NCBI GenBank assembly: GCA_026874595.1 | Contig: CM049310.1 | Location: forward strand, 80,963,056-81,027,055 | Reading direction: 5' to 3' | From: Sipunculus nudus | Taxonomy: Eukaryota > Annelida > Sipuncula > Golfingiida > Sipunculidae | Length of the DNA: 64,000 bases | Shown: in pieces, positions 1-10,783 of the stretch | Position numbering within the stretch: position 1 is the stretch's first letter | Layout of the letters: every line of letters starts with the position of its first letter | Translations under genes and position numbers: made by a program | Notes under the pieces: generated by a model | What the model was told of the DNA's origin: nothing | The model's database searches: none | The model's input: the letters and a program-made list of their open reading frames with translations, nothing else

Positions 1-3
1 CGG

Positions 4-1104
4 CTAGACCCGTGTGCGTATTGTACGGAGACTGAGACTTAACGTGCTTCCGGAAGTTGTGACTCTGTTGACACTCGCTTTCAGTTCGTCACGGAATCCT
101 TTACTCCCCACGCAGTACAGATATAGGTGAATGGCATGGTTCAGCATAGAGAATACCTCCGTGATGTCATTGGCAGTACGAAAAGTAGTTGGATTGGTCC
201 ACTCGAACCAGCTGGGCACCCACGTGATCGTATGGGGCAGTCGCAGTCCAATAAAACTTAGCGAAACCGTCAGCAGGAGAACAGTCATGTGACGTTCGGC
301 TTTCTTCCTGGCCTCTGACGTCGCGGAGTCTTGCTGGGATAATTTTCTACTTGGTCTTATGAAAATTACAATAGTCCACACAGAAAATAATAAAATAAAG
401 AGGCTAGCCAAAATATCACAAAATATGACGTCCACAACAGTGACTCCATAACTGTAGATACGCCAATCTCCTGGTGAACAGCCGTTGTCCGACGGTGAGA
501 AGTTGGTTGCATACAAGCTAGCAGCAAGCGAAACCACGGCCATGATGACCAGTTGAATTCTCACGTATTTTGCCGATGCAAACGTCTTTACTCTTCGGCT
601 GAATGGAAACACCATCACAATACAGCGATGAAAACTGATGCCCAGTACAATGAGTGTTGCCAGAAGGCGACAGGAAGACCACAAGTACTTAACCACAGTG
701 CAGCCGATGTTCCCAGTTATAATCATTTCGTTAATACTGGGACAGAAGTGATCTTCAGTGAAGAAGACGCTCTCACTCCTAAGTAAACCGGAAATAGTCC
801 ATGTCATCAGCACCATGGTATCCACGATAGCTAATGCGGTCAGGAAAACACCGGAAGCTGACCGGCGCATGCGCTTTGACAGGATCAGCGTAAACAGAAT
901 AACGCAGTTACTGATCACTCCGATGAGGGTTATAATGTACCTGGCGTAATGTTTAAAACAACGAATAGGGTCTGCAGTTACTTCAGCTGTCACGGTGTTA
1001 TTGTAAACGGTGTTATTGTCATAATCATAAAAATAATCGTCATAATCATTATCACTCAATTCATATTCATACCGATCGTAGCTGTGATTATTGGCCAACG
1101 ACAT
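4..1104 (-). CDS. Class A (rhodopsin-like) GPCR, receptor 1
   Basis: A 366-residue intronless reading frame running from an ATG at 1104 to a TAG at 4-6. It has seven hydrophobic segments, at roughly residues 54-76, 86-108, 135-158, 180-200, 220-249, 272-296 and 312-332. Class A landmarks are an Asp in TM2 (D95), a Cys at the start of TM3 (C135) pairing with an ECL2 Cys (C209), an Arg at the end of TM3 and a Pro in TM6 (P290). Two hallmark motifs are altered: DRY reads HRC (159-161) and NPxxY reads HLYLY (326-330). The extracellular N-terminus carries sequons at N6, N30 and N35 and eight Tyr among acidic residues. The tail ends T-R-V, a possible class I PDZ ligand. It is clearly paralogous to the receptor at 55637-56800: both share the ICL1 KRMR motif, the RKK-x-ERHMTVLLLTV stretch before TM6 and the LNHAIHLYLYC motif in TM7. 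It is probably a plasma-membrane peptide or orphan receptor; the ligand cannot be told from sequence. Confidence 0.93.
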   Translation of the reverse strand: MSLANNHSYDRYEYELSDNDYDDYFYDYDNNTVYNNTVTAEVTADPIRCFKHYARYIITLIGVISNCVILFTLILSKRMRRSASGVFLTALAIVDTMVLMTWTISGLLRSESVFFTEDHFCPSINEMIITGNIGCTVVKYLWSSCRLLATLIVLGISFHRCIVMVFPFSRRVKTFASAKYVRIQLVIMAVVSLAASLYATNFSPSDNGCSPGDWRIYSYGVTVVDVIFCDILASLFILLFSVWTIVIFIRPSRKLSQQDSATSEARKKAERHMTVLLLTVSLSFIGLRLPHTITWVPSWFEWTNPTTFRTANDITEVFSMLNHAIHLYLYCVGSKGFRDELKASVNRVTTSGSTLSLSLRTIRTRV

Positions 1105-1118
1105 CTTTGTGAAATCTG
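1105..1118 (-). promoter_or_regulatory. Candidate 5'UTR splice acceptor of receptor 1
   Basis: On the minus strand a T-rich tract ends in TTTGTTTCAG, with the AG at 1117-1116. The coding exon would then start at 1115, only 11 bases before the ATG. Receptor 2 has the same arrangement, which supports an upstream non-coding exon. I could not place the matching exon in the 1.1-1.6 kb interval. Confidence 0.55.
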
Positions 1119-1570
1119 AAACAAAATTTATATGTCATCAAAAAAATTAAACATAAAACATAAAAACATGAAAGCATACTTACAATTACAAAACTAGTAC
1201 TATAATGGTGTTATGCCTATGCTCAAAATGATATACATACCAGTAGCGTTTGATGTTGTTGACAGAAGGCAGACAATTTATGGATCATACAATAAATCCA
1301 TAAAAAAATATTATAGTTCTACGAAAGTCCCATTTATTTTTTTGTTATATAACAAAATAGGCAAGTATAATTCTTTAAGGTATGGATAGTGGTCTAAAAT
1401 TTGTGCTGATCATACACAATATTGCAAGAACAGAAATAATTTCCACGTGTTGTGTCTCGACCGGAAAAGAAAAAAAAAAAAATTCCCGCTGGCTCAGTAC
1501 TTTTTTTGTTCCCTGAGTCCATAGAACAATAATTTTTTCTTGGTGTTGCCTTTAATATTCATATCTTTGT
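1119..1570. other. AT-rich DNA upstream of receptor 1
   Basis: No reading frame or repeat is recognised here. Poly-A and poly-T tracts occur at 1470-1510. The promoter and first exon of receptor 1 may lie here or farther up, but no TATA element or initiator stands out. Confidence 0.4.
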
Positions 1571-1574
1571 ATTG

Positions 1575-2983
1575 TATGAAAGTTAATATCGATAAGACTA
1601 AAATATGGTTTTCAGAAGGGGAGGCATTCTTCGCAAAACAGAGAAGTGGTATTTAAGAGATGAACAGTTAAATATAGTTTCTTATTATAAATATCTTGGT
1701 ATTATCTTTACAAGTAAATTATCCTAGACCATAACTCAGCAGCAACAAGTTATGCAAGCATGGAAGAAAACCAAAAATTAAATACGAAGTATTAATCAGT
1801 GATATGGAAAGTGGAGGTTTAAAATTACCTGATATAGAAACAATATTAGATAGTCAGATAATTATGTGGATTTGCAGATTAAAGAATTTAACAAACACAA
1901 ATTTTGCTTCGATCCCAAACTTGTATTTCAGAAATATCGGGGGCATAGATAATATTGGTGCAAATTTCGATCCGGGATTAATTGAAGGAAAAATGACAAA
2001 ATTTTATTGTCATAGTTTGAAGTCATGGGCTTATTTTACTTCAACAAGCCCAAAAGGAGTTGTAAATATATGTTTACAGCAGCTATAGAACAATAAATAT
2101 ATTCAGGTTGGAGGTAAGACGGTGTATAATAAGTTTCTGAATGACCTTGGTATAAAATATATATTCCAATTGTTTAAAAAATGGAACTAAACGACGATTA
2201 GCAGATATTTTACCGCCTGGCTCAAAATATTACAATAAATGTTATATTCACTATCTTTCTATTATGCATGCGATACCGACGGAATGGAAATGTATGATAA
2301 AGAATAACAAAATACCAGACAAAGCGGATGAAATTGATGTTATGGGAAGTTTTCTTTCCTTAGAAGAAGTGGTTTTAGATGCCAGAAATTTGGATTTTAA
2401 ATGGCTGTATGGAAAACTGTGTCAAAAAAAGGTGTGTGATCCACCAAATAAAGAAAAAGTAGAAACTATGTTGAACCAAAACACCACGTAGAAACAAGCA
2501 GTAAATCATATTTATTCTGTCTCGCTTGATATGTATTTAAGGCAATTCCAGTACAGGATTCTTCATAACATTTTATCGGTAAACGAAAAATTGTATAAAT
2601 GGAAAATAATAGACACAAATAAATGCTCGTATTGTTCAAATGAAGAAGAAATTATTACACATATATTTTGTGAATGCACTGTGAGTCTTTCGTTCTATAA
2701 ACAGATAACTCAATGGGCTGTAGATACTGGAGTTGAGATGCAAGATATGTGCAAGTCGTTAATTTATACAGGTTGTGCAGAACATTATGAGAATAAAGGC
2801 CTTATTTACACGTTGCTATTAATCTATAAGTTTGTAATATTCAACTATCGAAATGACATGAACACTCCAACCTTTCAATTGTTTCAGAAGCATGTGCAAA
2901 AATGGAACTGTTTGAGCGTAAGGTGGCAGAGAACAATAATGTTATGCAACATCATCTGTATAAATGGAACAAAATCCTTTTAA
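1575..2983 (+). pseudogene. Decayed LINE, 3' half of ORF2 (L1/Tx1-like)
   Basis: Broken plus-strand frames read as the back half of a non-LTR reverse transcriptase. About 1579-1740 contains a KYLG motif in the context YYKYLGIIFTSKL, typical of the RT thumb region. At 1804-2088 there is GGLKLPDIETILDSQIIMW-like sequence, the C-terminal core of L1/Tx1-type elements. At 2531-2983 an LRxFQYRILHNIL block is followed by a CSYC...H...C zinc-binding segment, the usual C-terminus. Stops and frame changes separate these blocks (for example near 2089 and 2490), so the element is inactive. The endonuclease and RT catalytic core are not present upstream. Clade assignment rests on motif style only. Confidence 0.8.
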
Positions 2984-3430
2984 ACCAAATCACTTGAATA
3001 CCTTCCAACTGCTTAATGTTCACGGTTTAATTACCCAGTTTTGTTTTATTGTGTTCATATTCGCTGGAAATATGTTAGCATCCGGTTGAAGTTGAGTTGA
3101 AGTTGAGTTGCATATTCTATTATCTTCTTAGACATTAAGGTTTAATGTTATTTTTTTCTAAATATATATTGAATGTAAATTGTGAGTTTATTCTATTACA
3201 TGTCACTGATATCATAATACGTACCGAACACTGCATGTATGACTTTTTGTAACATTATATATTCATTAGTTCATGTGATGTCGATGATGAAAAGAAAATC
3301 ATTGGAAAAAAAGAGAAAATACTCTGGGCATCCAAAAGAAGAAGAAGAAGAAGAAAAAAAAAAGTGATGCAAGCAAATAAAGCAGCTGTGTCATCAAAAG
3401 TTTTAAGCAAAGGTGTTGTCATTTAAAAAA
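2984..3430. other. AT-rich DNA after the LINE, with simple repeats
   Basis: Contains a short GTTGAA repeat at about 3088-3112 and a GAA-rich plus poly-A tract at 3336-3363. The tract could be the 3' tail of the retroelement. No coding potential is seen. Confidence 0.4.
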
Positions 3431-3439
3431 GTATGAAAC

Positions 3440-3880
3440 AGCTTTTTTTATTTATTTTATAACAGGATGGTACCCATTTTATTATATGGTTGTGAACTGT
3501 GGGGTTACACCACAGTTATATTAATAGAGAGGGTACAATATAAATTCTGTAAATTTGTTTTTAATGTTGGATCAAATAATTCAAATGTAACAGTTTTGAG
3601 CGAACAGGTCGATTTCCTTTATTTACAAAATACTTCATGCAATGTTTATGAAATTGGCTTAAGGTTTGTATATGGATGATAAGCGGTATCCAAAACACAT
3701 ATATGACATTTTATGCCCGTTAGATGGCAGGGGAAAACAACTTGGGTTACACATGTAAGATCATTGTTATATCAAGCTGGATTTGGATATATTTGGATGG
3801 CTCAAGATGTTGGTAATGTTGACCACTTCATCATTAGTATTAAACAGAGAATTCTAGATAAGTCACACCAAAAGTAACAT
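3440..3880 (+). pseudogene. Second LINE fragment, RT C-terminal region
   Basis: The frame at 3467-3679 begins PILLYGCELWGY and continues IERVQYKFCKFVFNV. It is a recognisable downstream region of lophotrochozoan non-LTR reverse transcriptases. Past the stop, other frames carry KRYPKHIYDIL and TTWVTHVRSLLYQAGFGYIW, the continuation of the same region, up to about 3880. It is separated from the L1/Tx1-like fragment by low-complexity DNA and its motifs suggest a different LINE. It is inactive. Confidence 0.72.
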
Positions 3881-5190
3881 AATGACATTACCAATTGTAA
3901 TTTATGGGGTATTTATTTCCATGCTTACCACTGAAAAATATTTATATTTTTTTTCAATAAGGAAGTATATATGAATATATATTTGGTTTGTATATGTATA
4001 TTGCTTGACTATTTTTCAATATATGAAGGTTAATATAGGAAGGTATGGTAATATTTAACAGATGAGAAATATTTCAAATATAATGTCTTGCATGTAAATG
4101 TATATATTTTAGATGTGCAAGTGCTTGATTTGGTATAAGAATTATATTATAACAGCATGTACAATTGAAAGTTAAGGTTGTCTATTGATTATAGATTATT
4201 ATTACTATTATTATTATTATTACTATTATTACTATTATGTATTTACTTGTTGTTTATTTCACCATTTTTTATTTATTTATTATTATTATTCTTTGTTTGT
4301 TTTTTTTTATTAAACTAAAATTGAACATAATTGTGATCTCTCTATTTTCGCTTGTATTAGAAGACTTGAAAATGTTGATTGTATTGTAGGAACTATGGGC
4401 CTGTGGCCTTTTTTCCCAGAATAAACCTTTTTCTTCTTTTTCTTTTTCTTCTTCTCCTTGGTAACAAAAATCGTGGGTGAACCAACAGGTCCTCCCAAGC
4501 CTAAAACCATCAGTTTCATCTTCCGTCATTTTGTGTACATTATGAGAGTCCTAGTCCGGAGATTTGAACTTTTATTTTTTACCATGACCATATTCCCAAG
4601 GTCCTACTCAATAGATGGTTCTTCATTATCGATCAGTTGCGAAAAGAGGGGAAAAGGGGAAGGCAGGGGGGTGGGGTGGGGGGGGGGGTTGTTTCAGTTA
4701 TCATTTGGCTTTTGATATTATTATCCATGCGAGGACTCCACCAAAGGCTGTGAGCAAGAAATAATATTTTTAAAATAATAAAAAAAAAAAAAACTTGCAA
4801 AATATTGGTCATAGAATAAAAAAAGTATCAAAGTTATAATTTTAACAAGGATTGATTACTTCGTTATTCAGGTCAGTCATATTATCTGTGACACATTAGC
4901 AAAGAGAAACGCAAAGCTCCGATGGACGGTGAAGGAATCTTCAACTTTAACGGGTTTTCACACAAATATTCGTTTAAATTAGAATCACGTCATGATAACT
5001 CCTTTAAAACTTTTTTTAAATTTATTTTTTTAAATGACTTTTATTAATATTTCATTCTGTAATTAATTTGTCAAATTTCATCTAATTTTGATTATTTAAC
5101 GCTGTATCCCGGCCATCATCTTGATAGGGAACATAAGAATCACTGCAGGTTTATACAAATGTTGACAACTATTTGAATTGTTGATGAATT
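3881..5190. other. Low-complexity, AT-rich interval
   Basis: Holds (ATT)n tracts at about 4190-4290, a pyrimidine-rich CTTCTTTTT tract at 4428-4460, a run of G at 4662-4690 and poly-A at 4778-4795. The short frames here follow simple sequence and are not credible genes. Confidence 0.5.
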
Positions 5191-5269
5191 AGGTTGCTGT
5201 TAATTTTATTTTCAACATTTCTTTTTTTTAAGCATATATATTTTACATGGATCATAGTTATTATAACTA

Positions 5270-5465
5270 ATCGAGGCACTCTCCATGGCTCTGTTCGTGG
5301 CTTTCGTTACGTCTGGAGATGGAGGAAACCGGAAAACCCTAAGAAAACCACCTGTCCTGGACGGGCCACTTTACACCTTCTCATGACCACACCAGGGATC
5401 GAATCCGGGTCTCCAGTGGAAAGAGCCGTGCGTTTTACCCCTCGTCCGTCCAGGCCTTTATATGA
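5270..5465. repeat. Possible SINE-like dispersed repeat
   Basis: GC-richer than its surroundings. It contains GGAGATGGAGGAAACCGGAA, a motif class seen in dispersed repeats of many marine invertebrates, and a B-box-like GGATCGAATCC at about 5396-5406. No good A box is visible at the right distance and no second copy was found in the window. Confidence 0.35.
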
Positions 5466-6055
5466 TTAATAAAGTAAAAATTTGTGGTCCTACAAGTATG
5501 CTCGGCAGGGTCATCTTCTTTTCCCTATTTACGCTGTTTAGTGTGGATTTTACATAATTTATCAGCAAAGTTCAAACGTGTGCTGAATTATTGTGAACAA
5601 CTCTCCCGGTAATGATAGCAACATACACACACACATATATATGTATATTTGGTGTTTCCTGTTCAAAAGTAATATACATGCGGATATTGTTTTGCTTGAG
5701 CGGGGATCATATATTTAACATTTGTTTTCATAGTTCTTGTGTGGTGAAAAAGTCTCTCAGGCCGTCGTAATTAACAAAATTACAACTCATAATAATCACA
5801 GGCATGTAGGCACAAAAAGCCCCCTGCCATGTGTTAAACTCGGAAAGTGTAGCATCATTGATGAACTAACATCCCCAAACATTGGCAAGAACGTTAACCC
5901 TTTTGAAAATATAACCCGATGTTTTCAACTGGGAGTGATGGGGATGCAATTCGTAAATTACACGGATTTGAGAAAGCGACCCAAGGGTCAGGTCTAACAT
6001 GAACTCAGATATTGTACATGATTACTTGTAACAAAACAAACTTGAAATCTGTATA
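5466..6055. other. Unannotatable interval
   Basis: A (CA)n(TA)n tract lies at 5624-5650. The 86-residue open frame at 5737-5997 has no recognisable motif. Nothing else is seen. Confidence 0.4.
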
Positions 6056-6059
6056 TTTA

Positions 6060-6415
6060 AGAATGCAAGCGTCCGCCATATTGAGAGAAGGGGGTGGGAT
6101 GGGGGGGGGGGGGGGGTGATGAGGGCTATTGTGGGATGCTCCCAAAACCGTATTTGCATTCACTTATTCCGGCCAGGTTCATTCGCGCATATGTGACGGT
6201 ACATTTGTGAATATTCCTTGATGATGTTTCTGAATCCTGATCATGTGCAGGATCCACGCCTAAATCTAATCGATTCTTCACAAGGCAATTCCCAAAATCT
6301 TAATGCCCTAGAAATTTCATGAGATACCGTTTATGATTGCGCGAGTTATGTTTGAAAAACCCATACACACAAACACACACATGAATGGGGTTGAATGCAT
6401 ACCATCCTGTGGGAG
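6060..6415 (-). repeat. R1 dispersed repeat (CA-tailed), copy a
   Basis: Left edge: a GAATGCAAGC...CCGCCAT segment, then a poly-G run (6091-6117) that appears inserted. The core follows: a TTCATTCACTTATTC-like part, the phrase CTAATCGATTCTTCA, a CATGATTGCG-type part, a (CA)n tract and a terminal gaatgcata segment. Many other copies occur in the window. The element shows no reading frame. Confidence 0.7.
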
Positions 6416-6419
6416 CCAA

Positions 6420-7500
6420 TTAAACAGTTAAAGTGAAAATACTATTTTAGCCGTTATCCAAAAATAGGTTGTGATGGTTGAGACCAGGAAATATACCTGT
6501 TACATGTTATGCTAACAGCTCCTGCTGTTGCTTGCATATTTGAACATTTTTTATGTAATGAACTGGAATCGTAAATTTTGTGATTGGTAACAATCACATT
6601 TGCATGAAGACGCCATTTTGAGAATAAAAGATTCAAGATACATTTGATTTCCGTTGTTCCTAGACACAGCTTATTCTGGAGAATAAACCACCAAGTAGGC
6701 GCTCTTTGCAGGCAAAACTCTCATAGCAGTAACATGATCGAACAATTGTGCCAAATATCAAAACGATTGGTTAGGTCGAGGTGAAAGATGTGTATCATAT
6801 ATGTTAAGACGTGAAATTGTTAAATTTTTCGATCAGCAAAATTTAAAGTACCGTTGGAACATGATTTTTAAAATAATTCCATTCAATTAAGTATTTATTC
6901 GATTACCTTGTTTTCCAGAAATCCTTGTATATGGTTTGAAGGTTAACGTGTTTTATTTTCTGAAGTATCTTAAGGAAAGTCGAAAAGTTCATTTTGGATT
7001 GCACAGAGGTGGCGCCACCAGCAGATGATCATATGTTAGTCATGTGATAAATATTTCTGTAAAATATGGTGGAGAAAGCACCAGGGGTTTAAAGTATTTG
7101 CTAAAAGAATGAGGAGGAACGGGGGAAAGAACGAACACGGACCAGGTTAGTGGTCGCCGGGCGACTAAGTAGCAGCAAAAAATTGCTGGTCGGACGGATA
7201 CATCACCTGTCTAGAAACACATAGGCGGAGAGTTAAGTAGACGAATAGCATTATTTTCTGAAAATTGGTTGATGTATTTGGAGATTTAGCTGTCAGAATT
7301 GTTTTATTCCTCTTAAAACTGTACATTAAGGGGTACTCGAAACAGAGCCTATAAGTGGAAATGTCATGCCACCTAGCACTGCAGATGGTAAGAATTAGCC
7401 AGAGACACTCAGTGTGTTAATGGAACGAGTGTAGTCTAGGAGAAACACTTGGGTGTGGCAGACCAATTTATATATATATATAAACCCAAAGAAGTACTTC
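6420..7500. other. Unannotatable interval
   Basis: No supported gene. A short GGTGGCGCCACC palindrome-like site lies at about 7008-7019. The rest is ordinary AT-rich sequence. Confidence 0.4.
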
Positions 7501-7504
7501 ATTA

Positions 7505-8232
7505 TACAGGCAACGTTACGCTCGTCACGCAGTGGTTATACACTGCAGCCGTCAAAGCTCTCCCTGGCTATAACCGTTGCTTTGTATAACAAGGTTTCCT
7601 GGATCTGACCACCAGGGTTGTTACATAACAAAGAATTTCAACCAGACCAATTAGAGCGTGGTATCGCAATGTGCATCCAGCTAAAGTTTATAAATGTGAC
7701 ACACGCTCTCGATGGTCTGATTCAGGGGCGGGTCCAGGATTTAGGAAAAAAAAGGGGGCGGGGGGGGGGGGGGGTCCAACGCAGCAGGATTAATGAAAAC
7801 CGTAATCAAAGATCCCAAGGTCCGGAAAATGGGAGGGTCCAGGCTGCAAAATATTGTCTGAAACCCTTAGAAAAAGGCTGTTTCGGATGAAAAAAAAGAG
7901 GGGGGGGGGGGGGTCCGGACCCCCTGGACCCTCCCCCTGGATCCGCTTCTGTGATTATACCAAGACAACCACTCTCGTTGGTCTCATTCTTGGCACTCTG
8001 CCAGAACCGGTGTAATCAGACCAACGAGAGCAGGTGTGGCATGTTAAAAAAATTTAAGCTGAATGCACAATGCGATAACAAGCTCTCATTGTTTTGATAA
8101 CAATTGTTTGCCCTGTGCCAACCTTGGTGGACGGACCCAGAGAAACTTGTTTTTCAAAGCAGCGGTTATAGCCAGGGAGATCTTTGACGACTGCGGGGTA
8201 TAACCGCTACGTGAGGAGCGTACGCTTATGCT
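7505..8232. mobile_element. Foldback element with about 215-bp inverted arms
   Basis: The left arm (about 7505-7722) and right arm (about 8010-8232) are reverse complements with scattered mismatches along their length. The outermost part pairs TTACGCTCGTCACGCAGTGG with CGTAGCGGTTATA-type sequence. The innermost part pairs GCTCTCGATGGTCTGATT with AATCAGACCAACGAGAGC. Without the 229-bp insertion in its centre the element is about 500 bp. There is no coding capacity, so it would be a non-autonomous DNA element. Confidence 0.8.
7723..7951. mobile_element. MITE nested inside the 7.5-8.2 kb foldback
   Basis: Imperfect terminal inverted repeats: CAGGGGCGGGTCCAGG on the left, and the reverse complement of CCTGGATCCGCTTCTG on the right. 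It is flanked by a direct TGATT (7718-7722 and 7952-7956). The interior contains two poly-G runs and inverted GGTCC/GGACC blocks. The opposite arm of the host foldback gives the empty site, GGTCTGATTACACC, with no insertion. The CAGGG terminus resembles hAT-type ends, but the 5-bp duplication does not fit the usual 8 bp, so the superfamily is left open. Confidence 0.75.
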
Positions 8233-9115
8233 AAAAAAGAGCATATTAACCCGATCACTGAATGCAATAAAAATTAAATGATCAAACTGCCGGGCGGACG
8301 CTTGCTGTAAGAGCAGTGTAGAGGTACATGTATAGACATGTCGTAATATGTTAATTATCTCAAGCTGTCACTTCATTTTGCCTGAATACATAAGGTTCCT
8401 TGCAAACAAATCCCGGCACACGGACATACTGTTTCCTATTCACCTGTTATATACGTTATTATGATTGTGTGTGTGCGCGTGTGTGCGCGTGAGTAAACGC
8501 TTACCGGTTTGAAGATTGAAAAAAAAAACTTAAAAACTTGATTTGCGAAGTTTCGCGGTACAGCCAACAGGTGGCGCGCATTCTATGTTTATGTTTAGCG
8601 CCAATGATCGAGCCTGATGCAAGCTTATTTCCACCCATGACCAGGAGTAACCATACGTTTTAGAATAATATATTAGTATATACTATAATATTTAAAGGAG
8701 AACACACTATATCGCATGTATATATAACATACCTGGTACTCGAATAGGACCCTTTAAGATGCGGAACTCGGTGGATTAATTTTGTTTATGGTTCAAAAAA
8801 ATTTTCGGTCAGGGCACTGGTATGTAAAGCACACGGAAGCCCAGCCAGGGCTAACTTCTGACGATAAGCCAATCTTAATAGACAGGCTGCGGCCTGTGTG
8901 TAGTACAGCACTTATTGGCCTTTCCTGTTTATTTTAACTGTGTACACAGAATAACATGTGCTTGTATTGACACAATACAAACCCATCTACGCCAATTTAT
9001 TCCAGGACAAAAAACAATAAATCTACCCAGCACCAGCTATACAAATATATAAATGTAGGTTTACCATATAGAAATACCGAAAATGAAACTTTGAACTTAT
9101 GAATTTGTTTATCCC
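8233..9115. other. Interval with a GT microsatellite and a CTCF-like site
   Basis: A (GT)n tract lies at 8465-8492. CCAACAGGTGGCGCG at 8574-8588 fits the CTCF core pattern known across bilaterians. This is a motif match only. No genes are seen. Confidence 0.4.
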
Positions 9116-9124
9116 TTGTCTTTT

Positions 9125-9305
9125 ATCCTGAACTTCTCGGTCACACACACACCTACACACATCCGGATCTACACCTAACTCTAATCGATTCTTCATTGGC
9201 CACTTCCCGAAAAGCCCTGAAAATTTTGACATATTGTGAACAATCACACACATGCACAAAACACACACACGAGCGGGTATGAACGGATACCCTACTGGCT
9301 GAGGC
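9125..9305 (-). repeat. R1 dispersed repeat, copy b (truncated)
   Basis: Contains the R1 core words CTAATCGATTCTTCATTGGC and CCCTGAAAATTTTGAC, then CA-rich sequence and GCTGAGGC at the edge. The distal half of R1 is missing. Confidence 0.65.
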
Positions 9306-9434
9306 TAAACGTGCATTATCAGAATACAACAGATGGACCCAGAATGATACTGCTACGTATATAACTTATAGCTGGTTCACTGACATGAGTCATGCTTGAA
9401 CAGTGGTAAACTTAAATCATCCAGTGCGCGGCTG

Positions 9435-9735
9435 GTCTGTGGCAATACGAAAAGTAAATTAATCCATGTCCGGCAGCAGACGTCGCTTCTACTTCAAGGG
9501 GAAGGCCGGGACTACTTAACAATCAAACTTAAACATATAAATTTGTTATATTTCAAGGAAACACCTTCTGTTTATAAAATTTACATGCGTACGCTAACAA
9601 AATATTTCTTATTCCGTGAAGTGCTTACCTCAAAGTCAGTGCTTACTTCATTACCCTCTTCATTACATTTATGCATACGCCGCTGGTGTATTTAGAAGCC
9701 CTGGTGCATTGTGGGTGGCAGCTTTTGATGCCCAC
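9435..9735 (-). repeat. R4 dispersed repeat, copy a
   Basis: Read on the minus strand: CACAATGCACCAGGGCTTCT, then GCGGCGTATGCATAAATGTA, GAGGGTAATGAAGTAA, GAAGGTGTTTCCTTGAAAT and AAGTAGTCCCGGCC. The same word order occurs at about 20735, 54545 and, truncated, at 62560. The 99-residue frame over it is a by-product of the repeat. Confidence 0.7.
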
Positions 9736-9739
9736 CAAC

Positions 9740-10780
9740 CCTACCCAGCAGAGTTCGTCTGATTCTGTGCAGGTCCCAGTCACCATATATCATCAAATCG
9801 ATTTTACACAAAATATCATAAGCTATACTTTGTTGAACACATTTATGGATTTTCTTCAGATATCATATTATAAGATTTACTTTAAAGTGTAAAACATTTT
9901 CTGTTTATAAAGAATTACATTGTCAAAGAGATTTGGAAAAATAAATACCAGACAGATTTAACATTAAATAAAGCATTATGAGATGAACTATAAAGATTAC
10001 ATCATCGGATATCTGGAGATAACCCACCAACTGACCATGAAGGATTAGACCGTGTGGAAACGATAACGATGATATTTTGTTAAGAATATAGGCCTAATTT
10101 CACCTAATACAAAAAAATAATATCATATTAAGATTTTTTTGGTATTCGATAATGTTTCTATTTATTTTCAATAAAATGCTTTGCTTTCAATATCACCTTG
10201 TTATAGAAATTCTGCGCGTAGGTTCTGTCCCTATATGACTAAATGGTTGGCGCCTAGCTTGTGTTTGCTTATATCTATAGGCCTATATATAGGTAAACCT
10301 TATTAAACTGTGTTAATTTATGGTAAATATATAGATTGATATTCAAATGAAAAGACAGTGCTCACTGCAAGGATATAGATTATATATTCTTACCTTCAAG
10401 TTGAACCAAAGCGCTCATACAAAATCCGAATAGGATCGTGTAGAACGTACAACGCTACCCGTTAAAATAACATTTCTGCCGCTGTTAGGCCGTGGTTTAT
10501 ACACGGAAACTCCTGTGTCACGTGACCTATCCTGTATCGCCTAACAACATCGTGGGATGTTAGCCTGCTATGAGATGCTGCATTCTTCGGTTGTATAGAA
10601 AACTGCTGTGTCACAAAGATAATGCCTTTTCCAACCCTCAAATACAAAAACAATACAGAAAAAGCAATGGCATAACGTTAAAAGCCATTCCAGAGCAAGT
10701 GGGCCTAATGATTCAGACATTTGACCTTTGAAAGGGAAAGGCCTTTAACCAGATATTTAGAGAACCGTATTATTAGCTTC
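9740..10780. other. Unannotatable interval left of the large foldback
   Basis: AT-rich, with no repeat family recognised and no reading frame with plausible protein content. Confidence 0.4.
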
Positions 10781-10783
10781 CTG

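Noticed and set aside
1804-2088. Intact 94-residue gene
   Set aside because: It is one open block of a broken LINE reverse transcriptase whose neighbouring blocks are in other frames.
5396-5410. B-box-like GGATCGAATCC, possible tRNA gene
   Set aside because: No cloverleaf can be drawn around it and no A box is placed correctly; at most SINE-like.
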